NCBI RefSeq assembly: GCF_009806985.1
Contig: NZ_WUAX01000009.1
Location: forward strand, 275,406 to 339,405
Reading direction: 5' to 3'
Length of the DNA: 64,000 nt
Source of the DNA: Halorubrum sp. JWXQ-INN 858
GTDB taxonomy: Archaea; Halobacteriota; Halobacteria; Halobacteriales; Haloferacaceae
Below, in pieces: positions 47,758 to 56,717 of the stretch. The position numbers and the translations under genes are program-made. Position 1 is the stretch's first letter; the number at the start of each line of letters is the position of its first letter. The notes beneath the pieces are model-generated. The model was not told the DNA's origin, did no database searches, and saw nothing but the letters and a program-made list of their open reading frames with translations.

Positions 47758-48552
47758 ATGACGACCACCGACTCAACCGACACGACTGAATCGACCACTG
47801 ATTCCACCGAACCGACCACAGACTCCACCGAACCGACCACTGACTCCACCGAGCCAACTGCCGAGAGGCGCGCCGTCGTCCTCGTCTCCGGCGGGATGGA
47901 CAGCGCGACGACCGCCTACGAGGCGGCCGCCCGTGGATACGACCTCTACTTCCTGCACACCTCATACGGCCAAAACACGCAGGCGAAAGAGTACGAATGC
48001 GCCCGCGCGCTCGCCGACCGCGCGGAACTCCCCGTTCGCGACTTCCTCCACATCGAGACCGACCACCTGAGGCGGATCGGCGCGTCGTCGTTGACGGACG
48101 ACGGGATCGACGTCGCCGACGCGGGGGCGGAAGACGAGGCGATCCCCTCGTCGTACGTCCCGTTCCGCAACGCGAACCTGCTCGCGATGGCCGTTTCCTA
48201 CGCCGAGGCGAACGAGTGTGAAGCCGTCTTCGTCGGCGCGCATTCGGAGGACTACGCCGGCTATCCGGACTGCCGGCCGGAGTTCTTCGAGGCGTTCGAG
48301 GCGATGATCGACGTCGGAACGAAGCCCGAGACGGGGATCTCCCTCGAGGTTCCGTACGTCGAGGACTCGAAGACGACCATCGTCGAACGCGGCCTCGAAC
48401 TCGGCGTCCCTCACGGGATCACGTGGTCCTGTTATCGGAACGACGAGCCCGCCTGCGGGACGTGCGACTCCTGTGTCTTCCGGCTGGAGGCGTTCGCGAA
48501 CGCCGAAGCGCACGACCCGATCCCGTACGCCGAGCGGCGACTCGACGTGTGA
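47758..48552 (+). CDS. queC: 7-cyano-7-deazaguanine synthase QueC
   Basis: 264 residues. PP-loop SGGMDSATTAYEA near residue 46 and a C-terminal zinc set CYRNDEPACGTCDSC. It turns the carboxyl group of CDG into the nitrile of preQ0 with ATP and ammonia; in archaea preQ0 goes on to archaeosine at tRNA position 15. The first 36 residues are a T/D/S/E/P repeat (DSTEPTT three times) coded by a 21-bp DNA repeat, absent from ordinary QueC. A later start is possible but no ATG follows before the PP-loop. Third gene of the que operon, 37 bp after queE. Confidence 0.95.
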   Translation: MTTTDSTDTTESTTDSTEPTTDSTEPTTDSTEPTAERRAVVLVSGGMDSATTAYEAAARGYDLYFLHTSYGQNTQAKEYECARALADRAELPVRDFLHIETDHLRRIGASSLTDDGIDVADAGAEDEAIPSSYVPFRNANLLAMAVSYAEANECEAVFVGAHSEDYAGYPDCRPEFFEAFEAMIDVGTKPETGISLEVPYVEDSKTTIVERGLELGVPHGITWSCYRNDEPACGTCDSCVFRLEAFANAEAHDPIPYAERRLDV

Positions 48553-48586
48553 ACGGCGGTTCGAGCCGAGCGTCGCTGCCGCTCTG

Positions 48587-49267
48587 TCACCGTTCGGTCC
48601 CGTTCCGAGCGTCGGCGTTCACGTCGGGTTCGTACACGTACGAGTGATCGATATCGACGTCGTACAGGAGGGTTCCTCCGGGCATCCGTCGGATCCGAGC
48701 GAGCGCGTAGCAGTCCCCGACCGATCCCGACGTGTTCAACACGAGCACGAACGCGGCGGTGATCGCGACGGCGGGAACCGGAACGAACAGGAGCGGAACC
48801 GCGACCGCGGTGACGACGAACAGCGGGGCGGCACCCACCCACAGCACCTCCTCGCGGCGCTGGAACGCGCCGAAGGCCCCTGCGTAGAGCGCGCCCATCG
48901 ACGGGACCGCGCCGTACGTCACCTCGTAGCCGAACCGTCGGAACGCCGCCCCGTGGATCAGCTCGTGGACGACGACAGTGACGAGGAGCGCGACGACGAA
49001 CGGCGCGAGGATCGCCGTCAGATCGAGGGTCCAGACGGTCGCGTCGCCGTCGACCGTCACCTCGTAGAAGGCGAACACCCCGACGCCGTGGATCGCCACC
49101 AGGGCCGCCACGGCGAGGGCGCTCGCGACGAGACCCACGACGCTGGAGGCGACGAGGAGCCCGACCGTCGGGTACGTGAACTCGTACGGCTCCGCGTAAC
49201 CGTCGGGCGTTGGGGGGAGGACAAGGGGCGGGTCGCTCACGAAGCGGCCGACGGCCGCCACCCGCAT
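48587..49267 (-). CDS. DUF3267 membrane zincin-like protein
   Basis: 226 residues, four or five membrane helices. The motif VVVHELIHGAAFRRFGYEV near residue 113 matches the HExxH-type metal site of the DUF3267 / M50-like group, so a membrane protease or a scaffold is possible. The ATG at 49267 (MRVAAVGRF) is preferred over a GTG 16 codons upstream. It converges on queC with 34 bp between stops. Confidence 0.83.
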   Translation of the reverse strand: MRVAAVGRFVSDPPLVLPPTPDGYAEPYEFTYPTVGLLVASSVVGLVASALAVAALVAIHGVGVFAFYEVTVDGDATVWTLDLTAILAPFVVALLVTVVVHELIHGAAFRRFGYEVTYGAVPSMGALYAGAFGAFQRREEVLWVGAAPLFVVTAVAVPLLFVPVPAVAITAAFVLVLNTSGSVGDCYALARIRRMPGGTLLYDVDIDHSYVYEPDVNADARNGTER

Positions 49268-49368
49268 GAATCGATCCGATCCGGCGAGCGGATCCGACAC
49301 GTGCGCTCGATTCACACGCCACCGCCCCTCTCGAATCGCTTTTGTCCGGGGGCCGCCCAGCGGAGGTA

Positions 49369-50571
49369 ATGAGCTACCGGATCGGCCTCGTCGGCAAGCC
49401 CTCGGTGGGCAAGTCGACGTTTTTCAATGCGGCGACGATGAACGACGTGCCCGAGGGCGCGTACCCCTTCACGACGATCGACCCGAGCATGGGCGAGGCG
49501 TACGTCCGCGTCGACTGTGCGGCCCCGGAGTTCGACGAGACGTGTACGCCGAGCGTCGGCGTCTGTGAGGACGGGACGCGGTTCGTGCCCGTCAAACTCG
49601 TCGACGTGGCGGGGCTCGTCCCCGGTGCCCACGAGGGGCGCGGGCTCGGCAACCAGTTCCTCACGGACCTCAACGAGACGGACGTGTTGATCCACGTCGT
49701 CGACTTCTCCGGGACGACCGACATCGAGGGCGAGGCGACGACGGGTCACGACCCGCGCGAGGACATCGACTTCCTCGAGGCGGAGCTCGACGCGTGGTAC
49801 CGTGACGTGCTCGGGAAGGGAATCGAGAAGTTCGAGACGCGCTATCACGGCTCCGAGGCCGCGATAGAGGAAGAGCTCGCCGAGCAGATGTCGGCGTTCG
49901 GCATCACCAAAGACGAGATGAAACAGGTGATCCTCACCCAGGGGCTCGAGCTCGACCCCGAGACGTGGGACGAGGCCGACCGCACCGAACTCGCCCGCGA
50001 GATCCGCAAGCGGACGAAGCCGATGGTCGTCGCCGCCAACAAGATGGACACGGCGGCGGCCCAGGAGAACTGGGAGACGATCACGGCGGACCCCGACTAC
50101 GAGCACCTCTCGTTCGTGCCCGCGAGCGCGCACGCGGAGAAGGCGCTGAAGAACGCGGACGAGGCCGGCGTCGTCGATTACACGGCGGGTGACGCGTCGT
50201 TCGAGATCGTCGGCGACGTCTCCGACGAGCAGGCGGAGGGGTTAGCGCGGATCCGGGAGTTCGTCGACGGCTACGACGGGACGGGCGTGCAGGGCGCACT
50301 GGAGTCGGCGGTGTTCGACGTGCTCGGCTGTATCGCCGTCTTCCCCGGCTCCGCGAACGGGAGCAAAGACGAGAAGGGCGTGTTCCGCGACTGCTTTATC
50401 CTCCCGGAGGGGTCGACGACGGAGGACTTCGCGTTCCACATCCACTCGGACATCGGCGAGGGGCTGTTACACGGGACGGACTGCCGGAGCGGCCGACAGG
50501 TGTCGAAGGGCCACGAGCTCACCCACCGCGACGTGATCGAGCTGATCTCGACGAAGCAGCTCACGGCGTGA
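49369..50571 (+). CDS. OBG-family redox-regulated GTPase (YchF-like)
   Basis: 400 residues. G1 is GKPSVGKST near residue 9, G3 DVAGLVPGAHEG and G4 AANKMD; the C-terminal TGS-type domain ends in FHIHSDIGEGLLHGTDCRSG. Archaeal and eukaryotic members bind ribosomes and drive translation or stress control. The start ATG at 49369 has GGAGGT just ahead and CTTTTGT (49339-49345) 27 nt upstream, which agree on this start. Confidence 0.94.
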   Translation: MSYRIGLVGKPSVGKSTFFNAATMNDVPEGAYPFTTIDPSMGEAYVRVDCAAPEFDETCTPSVGVCEDGTRFVPVKLVDVAGLVPGAHEGRGLGNQFLTDLNETDVLIHVVDFSGTTDIEGEATTGHDPREDIDFLEAELDAWYRDVLGKGIEKFETRYHGSEAAIEEELAEQMSAFGITKDEMKQVILTQGLELDPETWDEADRTELAREIRKRTKPMVVAANKMDTAAAQENWETITADPDYEHLSFVPASAHAEKALKNADEAGVVDYTAGDASFEIVGDVSDEQAEGLARIREFVDGYDGTGVQGALESAVFDVLGCIAVFPGSANGSKDEKGVFRDCFILPEGSTTEDFAFHIHSDIGEGLLHGTDCRSGRQVSKGHELTHRDVIELISTKQLTA

Positions 50572-50584
50572 CGGTGTGACGTCG

Positions 50585-50620
50585 TGACGTCGTGGCGTCG
50601 TGGCGTCGTGACGCGGCACT
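50585..50620. repeat. 8-bp tandem repeat
   Basis: GTCGTGAC/GTCGTGGC units, four or more in a row, between the GTPase stop and the next gene. No regulatory meaning is visible. Confidence 0.7.
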
Positions 50621-50639
50621 CAAGGGAGCTCCCTCATAA

Positions 50640-51305
50640 GTGACCGCAGTGAGTCAGGACGTCATCACGGTCCTCTTCGGCGACCCGTTCGCGGTCATGA
50701 ACACGATCGGCTTGATCGCGTTCGCGCTCGTGGGGTCATCGAAGGCGATCCGCGAGGAGTTCGACGTGTTCGGGGTCGTGATCGTCGGGCTGGCGATGGC
50801 GTTCGCCGGTGGGGTGACCCGCGACCTGCTCGTCACGCGGGTTCCGTTGGCGCTCCAGTCGCCGATCGAGATCGGTCTGGGACTGCTCGGGGTCGGCTTG
50901 GCGATCGGTCTCAGCGTCGTGTTGTCGTCCCCGGACACGCATCCGGTCACGCTGGTCGCGGACGCCGTCGGGCTCGCCGCGTTCGCGACGACCGGCGCGA
51001 TCGTCGCAACCGAGGCGGGTGTGTCGGTGTTCGGGGTCGTCGCGATCGCAACGATCAACGCCGCCGGCGGGGGCGCCGTCGCGGACGTCCTCCTCGATCG
51101 AGCGCCCTTCATCCTCTTCGAGGACTTTTACGCGAGTTGTGCCGTCCTCGGTGGGGGCGCATACGTGCTCGCGGGAGCGGTGGGGGCGGCGGGCGGGACG
51201 GCCGCGGTGGTGTGTGCAGTCGTGACCGTCGCGTCCCGGCTCGCCGCGGTGACGTACGGCTGGAACCTCCCGACGGTACAGGAGCTGGGGCTGCGACGCG
51301 AGTGA
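50640..51305 (+). CDS. TRIC-type (UPF0126) cation channel-like protein
   Basis: 221 residues with seven membrane helices. IGLIAFALVGSSKAIREEFD and AGGVTRDLLVTRVPL in the first half repeat as VGLAAFATTGAIVATEAGVS and AAGGGAVADVLLDRAPF in the second half: two three-helix repeats with GGG kinks, as in TRIC potassium-selective trimers. GTG at 50640 is used; a second GTG three codons on and an ATG at 50697 are alternatives. Its 3' end faces dispersed element copy 2. Confidence 0.85.
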   Translation: MTAVSQDVITVLFGDPFAVMNTIGLIAFALVGSSKAIREEFDVFGVVIVGLAMAFAGGVTRDLLVTRVPLALQSPIEIGLGLLGVGLAIGLSVVLSSPDTHPVTLVADAVGLAAFATTGAIVATEAGVSVFGVVAIATINAAGGGAVADVLLDRAPFILFEDFYASCAVLGGGAYVLAGAVGAAGGTAAVVCAVVTVASRLAAVTYGWNLPTVQELGLRRE

Positions 51306-51328
51306 TCGGCGCGTCGGGTCGCGCTCCA

Positions 51329-51640
51329 CTGATAAGCGCGACGTGGCCTCGTGGCGTCGTGGCGGTATGGAGACGTGTCGGTATGGAGGCGTGCCGGCGT
51401 TTCGGTACCCCGTGCCTCACCCTCCCCAACCGTCGACCGACCGGGGCGCGGACCGCACCGTTTCGCGCCCCGGTCGGCCGGTCCCTCGCGCGCTCCCGAC
51501 CGCGTCGCGGCGGCGTTGCGGCCGCGACGCGGTCGGGGAATCGCGCGCCGGAGGGAGCAAAGGGCTGGAGGGAGTGAAGGGCTGAAGGGGACCGTTTATC
51601 AGTCGAATATGGCGTCGGCGCGTGCGTTTATAAGCGTGGG
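51329..51640. repeat. Dispersed GC-rich hairpin element flanked by TATAAG boxes, copy 2
   Basis: Occupies the 372-bp gap between convergent genes. Left box CTGATAAGCG (51329-51338); right boxes TTTATCAG (51595) and TTTATAAGCG (51627), 32 bp apart. The core has TGCCTCACCCTCCCCAACC (51413-51431), hairpin A (14-bp perfect arms, 51437-51450 with 51464-51477), TCCCTCGCGCGCTC, hairpin B (17-bp perfect arms, 51495-51511 with 51521-51537), then GGAATCGCGCGCCG. TCCCTCGCGCGC (51482-51493) can also pair with GCGCGC-CG-GAGGGA (51543-51556), enclosing hairpin B. Blocks and their order match copy 1 while the stems differ. No protein gene is supported here. Confidence 0.6.
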
Positions 51641-51677
51641 TTGGATCGGGAACCCCACGATCCGCGCGTCGGACGCG

Positions 51678-53396
51678 TCAGTCGTCCGCGGTCGCCGCGC
51701 CGCCGTCGCCACCGTCCCCACCACCAAGGTCGGCGGCGACGGTGTCGATTCGGTCGCTGGGGATCGTCCCGTCCGCGCGGAGCCCGCGCGCCTCGTAGTA
51801 CTCCTGGACGGCCGCGTCGACGTCGGGGATCTCGTATGGAAGGGCGTCGTCGCCGACGTCCTTCCCGCGGCGGTTGTTGAAGTGTCGCTCGCGTTCGATC
51901 GTCTCCGCGCCGACGGCGAGCAGCTCCTCGTAGGGGCACTCAAGCATCGCCGCGAGCCGCTCGTCGGTGACGTAGTCGCTCGCGAACGCACAGACGATCG
52001 CGGAGTCGCGGACCGCGTTGCGGTTCTCCAGCTCGACGAGCGTCCCCGCCTTTCCGAGCGTTCCCTCGGGGTCGAGGTCGCCGGCGTACTCGGGCCGGAG
52101 CATCCCCGCGTACATGTGGTCGCCGCCGCGGTTGGCGACCGCATACGAGAGCCCCTGCCCGTGGAGCACGCGCCCGTCGTGGGCCGCGAACTCCATCCCT
52201 TTCACCGTGTAGTCGTCGACGCCGAGCGCCCCGTGTGCGCGGTGGACGCCCTCCGCGAGCAGGTCCGCCAGCTCGTCGCCCGGCTCCCGGTACGCGATCC
52301 GCTCGGTCACCTCCTGAGCCAGCTCGGCGTTCCCGAACTCGTCCTCGCTCTTGAGGTAGGCGGCGACGGTGACGCCCGCCGAGATGGTGTCCATCCCGAG
52401 CGTGTCACACAGCTCGTTGGCGCGCATGACGTCGACGATGTCGCCGACCCCGTGGCTCGACCCGAACGCGTACACCGTCTCGAACTCCGGCCCCTCCGTC
52501 TCCACGCCCGTGGCCTCGTCGCGCGTGGGGAGCTTGCAGGCGTACGCACACTGCGAGCAGGCCTCCTTCTTGTACTTCTTCTCCTCGACGGCGGTCCCGC
52601 CGATGCCGGCGGCGCTCTCGAACTCGTACTCGTCGAAGTACCGGGTCGGCAGCGAGAAGTTCTCGTTGATGAACTCGGTGCCGCCGGTCGTCCCCTGTCG
52701 TTTCATCCGGTCGTCGGAGGTCGCCGCTTCCCGGTGGATGTCCATCGACGGCGGGTCGGGGATCTCGATCTCGGGGTGACTGTCGCCGTCGAACGTGACC
52801 GCCTTGAGGTTCTTCGAGCCGAGCAGGGCGCCGAGCCCGCCGCGACCGAACGCGCGGGAGTCGTACGTCATCACGCAGGCGAACCGCACCAGGTTCTCGC
52901 CCGCGGGCCCGATCGCGATGCAGTTTTCGGGCCCGAGGCCGCGCGTCGCCGCGACGTGCTCGGACACCTCGGGGACGGTCGCGCCCGCGAGATCCGGAAC
53001 CGGTTCGAACTCGACCCCCTCGTCGGTGACGTGTGCGATCAGCAGCTCGTCGCTCGCGCCGACGACCTCGAGCGTCGAGATCCCGGTCCCGGCGAACTCC
53101 CGCGAGAGGTAGCCGCCGGCGTTCGTCGAGACGAGCCCGTCGGTGAGCGGCGACAGCCCCGTCATCGACATCCGACCGGTGAACGAGGTCCGTGACGACT
53201 GAAACGGCCCCGTCGCGAGGTACGCACGGTTCTCCGGGCCGAACGGGTCGGCGTCGAACGGGATCCGGTCGTGTGCCAGTGCGGTCGCGACGCCCCGGCC
53301 GCCGACGTATCGTTCGAGCACGTCGTCGATGTCGGTTCGCGTCGCCGTTCGCTCCGTGAGATCAAGGGTGAGGAGCGGCCCCACAGCGTGGATCAT
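51678..53396 (-). CDS. Aldehyde:ferredoxin oxidoreductase family protein
   Basis: 572 residues, full length. Tungstopterin/Fe-S features: RMSMTGLSPLTDGLVSTNAG, YDSRAFGRGGLGALLGSKNL, and the cluster cysteines in CSQCAYACKLPTRDE near residue 285. It oxidises aldehydes with ferredoxin in the cytoplasm; the actual substrate is unknown. CTTTACTCTT (minus strand, 53416-53425) is about 25 nt before the ATG at 53396, which favours that start over one seven codons upstream. The end is a G/D-rich tail. Confidence 0.92.
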   Translation of the reverse strand: MIHAVGPLLTLDLTERTATRTDIDDVLERYVGGRGVATALAHDRIPFDADPFGPENRAYLATGPFQSSRTSFTGRMSMTGLSPLTDGLVSTNAGGYLSREFAGTGISTLEVVGASDELLIAHVTDEGVEFEPVPDLAGATVPEVSEHVAATRGLGPENCIAIGPAGENLVRFACVMTYDSRAFGRGGLGALLGSKNLKAVTFDGDSHPEIEIPDPPSMDIHREAATSDDRMKRQGTTGGTEFINENFSLPTRYFDEYEFESAAGIGGTAVEEKKYKKEACSQCAYACKLPTRDEATGVETEGPEFETVYAFGSSHGVGDIVDVMRANELCDTLGMDTISAGVTVAAYLKSEDEFGNAELAQEVTERIAYREPGDELADLLAEGVHRAHGALGVDDYTVKGMEFAAHDGRVLHGQGLSYAVANRGGDHMYAGMLRPEYAGDLDPEGTLGKAGTLVELENRNAVRDSAIVCAFASDYVTDERLAAMLECPYEELLAVGAETIERERHFNNRRGKDVGDDALPYEIPDVDAAVQEYYEARGLRADGTIPSDRIDTVAADLGGGDGGDGGAATADD

Positions 53397-53498
53397 GCGG
53401 ATCGCTACCGAGCCCAAGAGTAAAGCTCTGACCCCGGTTCCGGCGGGTCGACACGGGGGAAGAGAGCGCGGACGGCCCGCCGACAGCTCACCGCCCCC

Positions 53499-54944
53499 TT
53501 ACCGTCCACGAGCGTAGTCGTGTGCCGCCGCGACGAGGCGATCGAAGGCGCCGCATTCGGCGTGTCGATGGGCGTACGTGCCGACGGTCCGGTGTTCGCG
53601 GAGCCCGTCGCGATCGCCGTCGATCCCCGTTCCTCGCTCGACCGCGAAGGCGAACCGGGCGTCGTCGTCGGGGTCCAGCGTCTGCGCCGAGTAGTGGAAC
53701 TCGTGTCCGCGATGCCGCTCCTCGGCGCGTGCCGTAACCCCGTCGTCGACCGCGCGGAGCTCGACGTGATCGAGCGCTTGGTACCGTTCCTGCATGACCA
53801 CGTCGCCGGGAAGGACGCCGGCCATCCCGTACGTCTCGCCGTCGACGGTCGTTAGCGACTGCGAGAGCGCCATCAGCCCGCCACACTCGCCGAGGACCGG
53901 CAGCCCGTCGGCGGCCCGCGAGGCGAGCGTCGACAGCGCCGGCGACGACGACAGCGCGGCGGCGTGGTTCTCGGGATACCCGCCCGGGAGGTACACCGCG
54001 TCGCACGCGGGGAGGTCGTCGCCGGCGACGGGCGCGAACGTCACGACGGTCGCGAGCTCGCGGAGCCGCTCGCGGGTCGCCGGGTAGACGAACCGGAACG
54101 CCGCGTCGGTGGCGACCGCCACGGTCGGCCGGTCGGTATCCCCGTTCGTGGAGTTCGCGTTCGCGGGGTTCGCGTTCGCGGCGTCGACGCCTTCGGGGGT
54201 CGCGACCGGTCGAGCGACCCGTGCGAGCGCCTCTCCGTCGAGCGCGGCGGCGGCCTCGTCGATCGCCGCCTCCGGGATCGGGGCTTCGTCTCCCATGTGT
54301 AACCCGAGGTGGCGGTCCGGGATCTCGAGGCCGTCCATCGGCGGGACCCGCCCGAGCCACGCGATGCCCTCCGGGAGCGACTCGCGGATCCCCGCGGCGT
54401 GACGGCCGCCGTGGGCCCGGGCGGCGACGACCCCGACGACGTCGACGCGTGGCTCCGCGACCGCCTCGTGGATCGCGTCCGGCAGGGCGACGTGTGCGGC
54501 GTATTCGCGGAATCCGAGCGCGGTCGCCCCGACGCTCTGCATGCCGGCGCTGGCGTCGACGACGAGCACGACCGGGACGTCGAGCGCGGCGGCGGTGGCG
54601 GCCGTCGACGTGACGGAGCCGTCGTACAGCCCCATCATCCCTTCGACGACGGCGATGGAGGGCCCGGAGTCGGCCGAGTCGGAGCCGTCGTCCGTAACGG
54701 CCCGGTGGAGGTTCCGTCGGACCCCGTCGACGCCCTGCATCCACGTGTCGAGGGTTCGGGACGGGCGGCCGATCGCGGCCGCGTGGTGGCTCGGGTCGAT
54801 GTAGTCGGGCCCGGCCTTCGCGGGGACGGGACGGTACCCCGCCGAGGAGAGGGCGCGAGCGATCGCCAACGTCGCGACGGTCTTGCCGACGCCGGAGGCG
54901 GTCCCTCCGACGACGATCCCCGTCACCGGCGGGGTGGTGTGCAT
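53499..54944 (-). CDS. cbiA: Cobyrinic/hydrogenobyrinic acid a,c-diamide synthase CbiA
   Basis: 481 residues. The ATP-binding start is GGTASGVGKT; KAGPDYIDPSHHAA is a CbiA block. The amidotransferase half has the cysteine nucleophile in LGECGGLMAL near residue 360 and the histidine in GHEFHYSAQT near 425. It amidates side chains a and c of cobyrinate for B12 synthesis. An N/A/T/D insert (NANPANANSTNGDT) around residue 262 separates the two domains. TTTTCACG (minus strand, near 54971) is 27 nt before the ATG. Confidence 0.92.
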   Translation of the reverse strand: MHTTPPVTGIVVGGTASGVGKTVATLAIARALSSAGYRPVPAKAGPDYIDPSHHAAAIGRPSRTLDTWMQGVDGVRRNLHRAVTDDGSDSADSGPSIAVVEGMMGLYDGSVTSTAATAAALDVPVVLVVDASAGMQSVGATALGFREYAAHVALPDAIHEAVAEPRVDVVGVVAARAHGGRHAAGIRESLPEGIAWLGRVPPMDGLEIPDRHLGLHMGDEAPIPEAAIDEAAAALDGEALARVARPVATPEGVDAANANPANANSTNGDTDRPTVAVATDAAFRFVYPATRERLRELATVVTFAPVAGDDLPACDAVYLPGGYPENHAAALSSSPALSTLASRAADGLPVLGECGGLMALSQSLTTVDGETYGMAGVLPGDVVMQERYQALDHVELRAVDDGVTARAEERHRGHEFHYSAQTLDPDDDARFAFAVERGTGIDGDRDGLREHRTVGTYAHRHAECGAFDRLVAAAHDYARGR

Positions 54945-55014
54945 ACGACCGATCGCGGGGGCGTCGTGAAAAGTCCGCGTGTTGTCGGAGGAGGGGCGGT
55001 TGTATCGAGGCGAA

Positions 55015-55113
55015 CTGGTCGCTCCAGCGGAGGGACTGGTCGCTCCAACGCAGGGACCGGTCGCTCCGTCGCTCCCGGGCTCGAACGCTTCCGGATCCGA
55101 ACGCTTCCGGATC
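55015..55113. repeat. Two tandem repeats in the cbiA-regulator intergenic region
   Basis: A 21-bp unit (CTGGTCGCTCCARCGSAGGGA) occurs twice (55015, 55036) with a partial third copy, followed by a 16-bp unit CGAACGCTTCCGGATC twice (55082, 55098). The region is a divergent promoter, so the repeats may be binding sites. Confidence 0.75.
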
Positions 55114-55166
55114 CGAACGCCCGCCGACACCAAAGCTACTTGTTCACAACACCGAGACGGTTGTAT

Positions 55167-56084
55167 ATGGAGGGTGATGAGGCGACCTCGCCGCGCGTGC
55201 TCGACAGTAAACGTGACGCCACCCGGTACCGCGTGCTCGTCGAGATCGCGGCCCGCCAACCGGCGGTGAGCCAAGGCGAGATCGCCGAGGCGCTCGGCGT
55301 CACTTCGCAGGCCGTGAGCGACTACGTGCGGGCGCTCGTCGACTCCGGCTACGTCGAGAAGCACGGACGGGGGCGGTACGAGGTGACCAAGGAGGGCGTC
55401 GATTGGCTGATCAACCGGACCGACGCGCTCTCGGAGTTCCTCGCGCGGGTCTCCGATGACGTTCTCGGGAGCGTCGACGTCGACGCCGCGGTCGCGACCG
55501 GACCCGTGAGCGACGGGGACGTCGTCGGACTCGAGATGCGGGACGGCGTGCTCCACGCGGTCCCGAACGGCGGTCCGGCGACCGCGGTCGCCGTCACCGA
55601 CGGTGACGCGGGTGCGGCCGTCGGCGTGACGGACTTCGAGGGTGTCGTCGACTACGATCCCGGCGTCGTGACCGCGCTGTCCGTTCCGGACGTCACGGAG
55701 GGGGGTCCGCTCGACCCCGATCGGATCCGCGAGTACGTCGGAGAGAACGACCTCGTCGCCGTCGCGGGGACGGAGTCGTACGCCACCGCAGCTGCCGCAG
55801 CGATCGACGTCGACGTCCGGTTCGGGACGGTCGACGCGGTTTCGGAGGCCGCGCTCCGCGGGCTCGACGTGTTCCTGCTGGTGTCGACCGACGAGCTCTC
55901 GCGACACACCACCCGTCTCCGGGACGACGGGATCCGGTACGAGGTTCACGATCCGATCGGGAGCGGCGGGGGTGGTGAGGGCAGCGGGGCTGGCGAGAGT
56001 GGCGAGAGTGGCAAGGGTGACGAGAGTGGCGAGGGTAGCGGAGCTGGCGAGGGTGACGAGAGTTGCGAGGATAGTGACGACTGA
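55167..56084 (+). CDS. Winged-helix regulator with C-terminal ligand-like domain
   Basis: 305 residues. Residues 15-75 form a MarR-like winged helix (QGEIAEALGVTSQAVSDYVR, then DSGYVEKHGRGRYEVTKEG). Residues 110-260 are an alpha/beta domain (DVVGLEMRDGVLHAVPNGG, TALSVPDVTEGGPL). The final 40 residues are a G/S/E/D tail coded by short repeats. It is probably a sensor of a small ligand; divergence from cbiA suggests possible control of cobalamin genes, unproven. ATG at 55167; a TATA-like stretch lies around 55136-55143. Confidence 0.8.
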   Translation: MEGDEATSPRVLDSKRDATRYRVLVEIAARQPAVSQGEIAEALGVTSQAVSDYVRALVDSGYVEKHGRGRYEVTKEGVDWLINRTDALSEFLARVSDDVLGSVDVDAAVATGPVSDGDVVGLEMRDGVLHAVPNGGPATAVAVTDGDAGAAVGVTDFEGVVDYDPGVVTALSVPDVTEGGPLDPDRIREYVGENDLVAVAGTESYATAAAAAIDVDVRFGTVDAVSEAALRGLDVFLLVSTDELSRHTTRLRDDGIRYEVHDPIGSGGGGEGSGAGESGESGKGDESGEGSGAGEGDESCEDSDD

Positions 56085-56433
56085 TCCCCCATTGAGTCCG
56101 ATCGGAGGGAGTCGGTGGACGTGCGCCGCGAGCGACGGCGGCGGCGCGAGCGACGACGCGGGCGGGGTGGCGAACCACCGATCGTGACGAACCAGTGACT
56201 ATAAAGGCACGATTACCCAATTATCTGGTGCTATCCGCCCGTCCGTGAATTACGACACTAGATAGCTTTCTAAACTTTTTAACGGCCTCTAAACCTTTTT
56301 TGAACGGTTCGAACGGGCCGCGAACGATCGGTGAACGGTTCGGCTCGATCGTTAATCGACGCGAATCCACCGTAACGCTCGGTCCCTTATATGGGGTGTC
56401 CGCTCCGTGGAGTGAACGAGGCAGGTGCCCCAG
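56085..56433. promoter_or_regulatory. Gene-free region with promoter-like boxes and T-runs
   Basis: 349 bp. ACTATAAAGG (56198-56207) is a good TATA box without a gene after it. T5 and T6 runs (56276-56280, 56296-56301) end two similar CTAAACyTTTTT segments. GAACGGTTCG occurs at about 56299-56310 and again near 56333-56342. CTTATAT (56387-56393) would serve the next gene. A short RNA at about 56227-56301 is possible. Confidence 0.5.
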
Positions 56434-56715
56434 ATGTCGAACAACACGTCCCACTCGATCACACACACGCCGATGCGGATCGGCGCCGCGCTCTCGGCCA
56501 AATTCCGGACCCTCACCGCACGCGGGATCCGCGCCGCCGCCTTCTGGGCGGCAGTGCTGCTTCCCGTCGCGTACGTACCGGTGTTCTACGGGGTCGGCGG
56601 CGTCGACGGCACGTGGAGCTTCTTCGCGTTGCTCGCGCTCCACATCGCCTGTGTCGTGATCGGACATGACCACAACTGCCCCGCCGCCGACGGCTCGGCC
56701 CCGCTTGAGCACTAA
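56434..56715 (+). CDS. Small haloarchaeal membrane protein
   Basis: 93 residues, two membrane helices (AAAFWAAVLLPVAYVPVFYG and FFALLALHIACVVIG), then HDHNCPAADG, whose histidines and cysteine could bind a metal. A GTG three codons upstream is the alternative start. It precedes the DUF7123 gene by 2 bp and is likely co-transcribed from CTTATAT (56387-56393). I do not know its function. Confidence 0.7.
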   Translation: MSNNTSHSITHTPMRIGAALSAKFRTLTARGIRAAAFWAAVLLPVAYVPVFYGVGGVDGTWSFFALLALHIACVVIGHDHNCPAADGSAPLEH

Positions 56716-56717
56716 CC

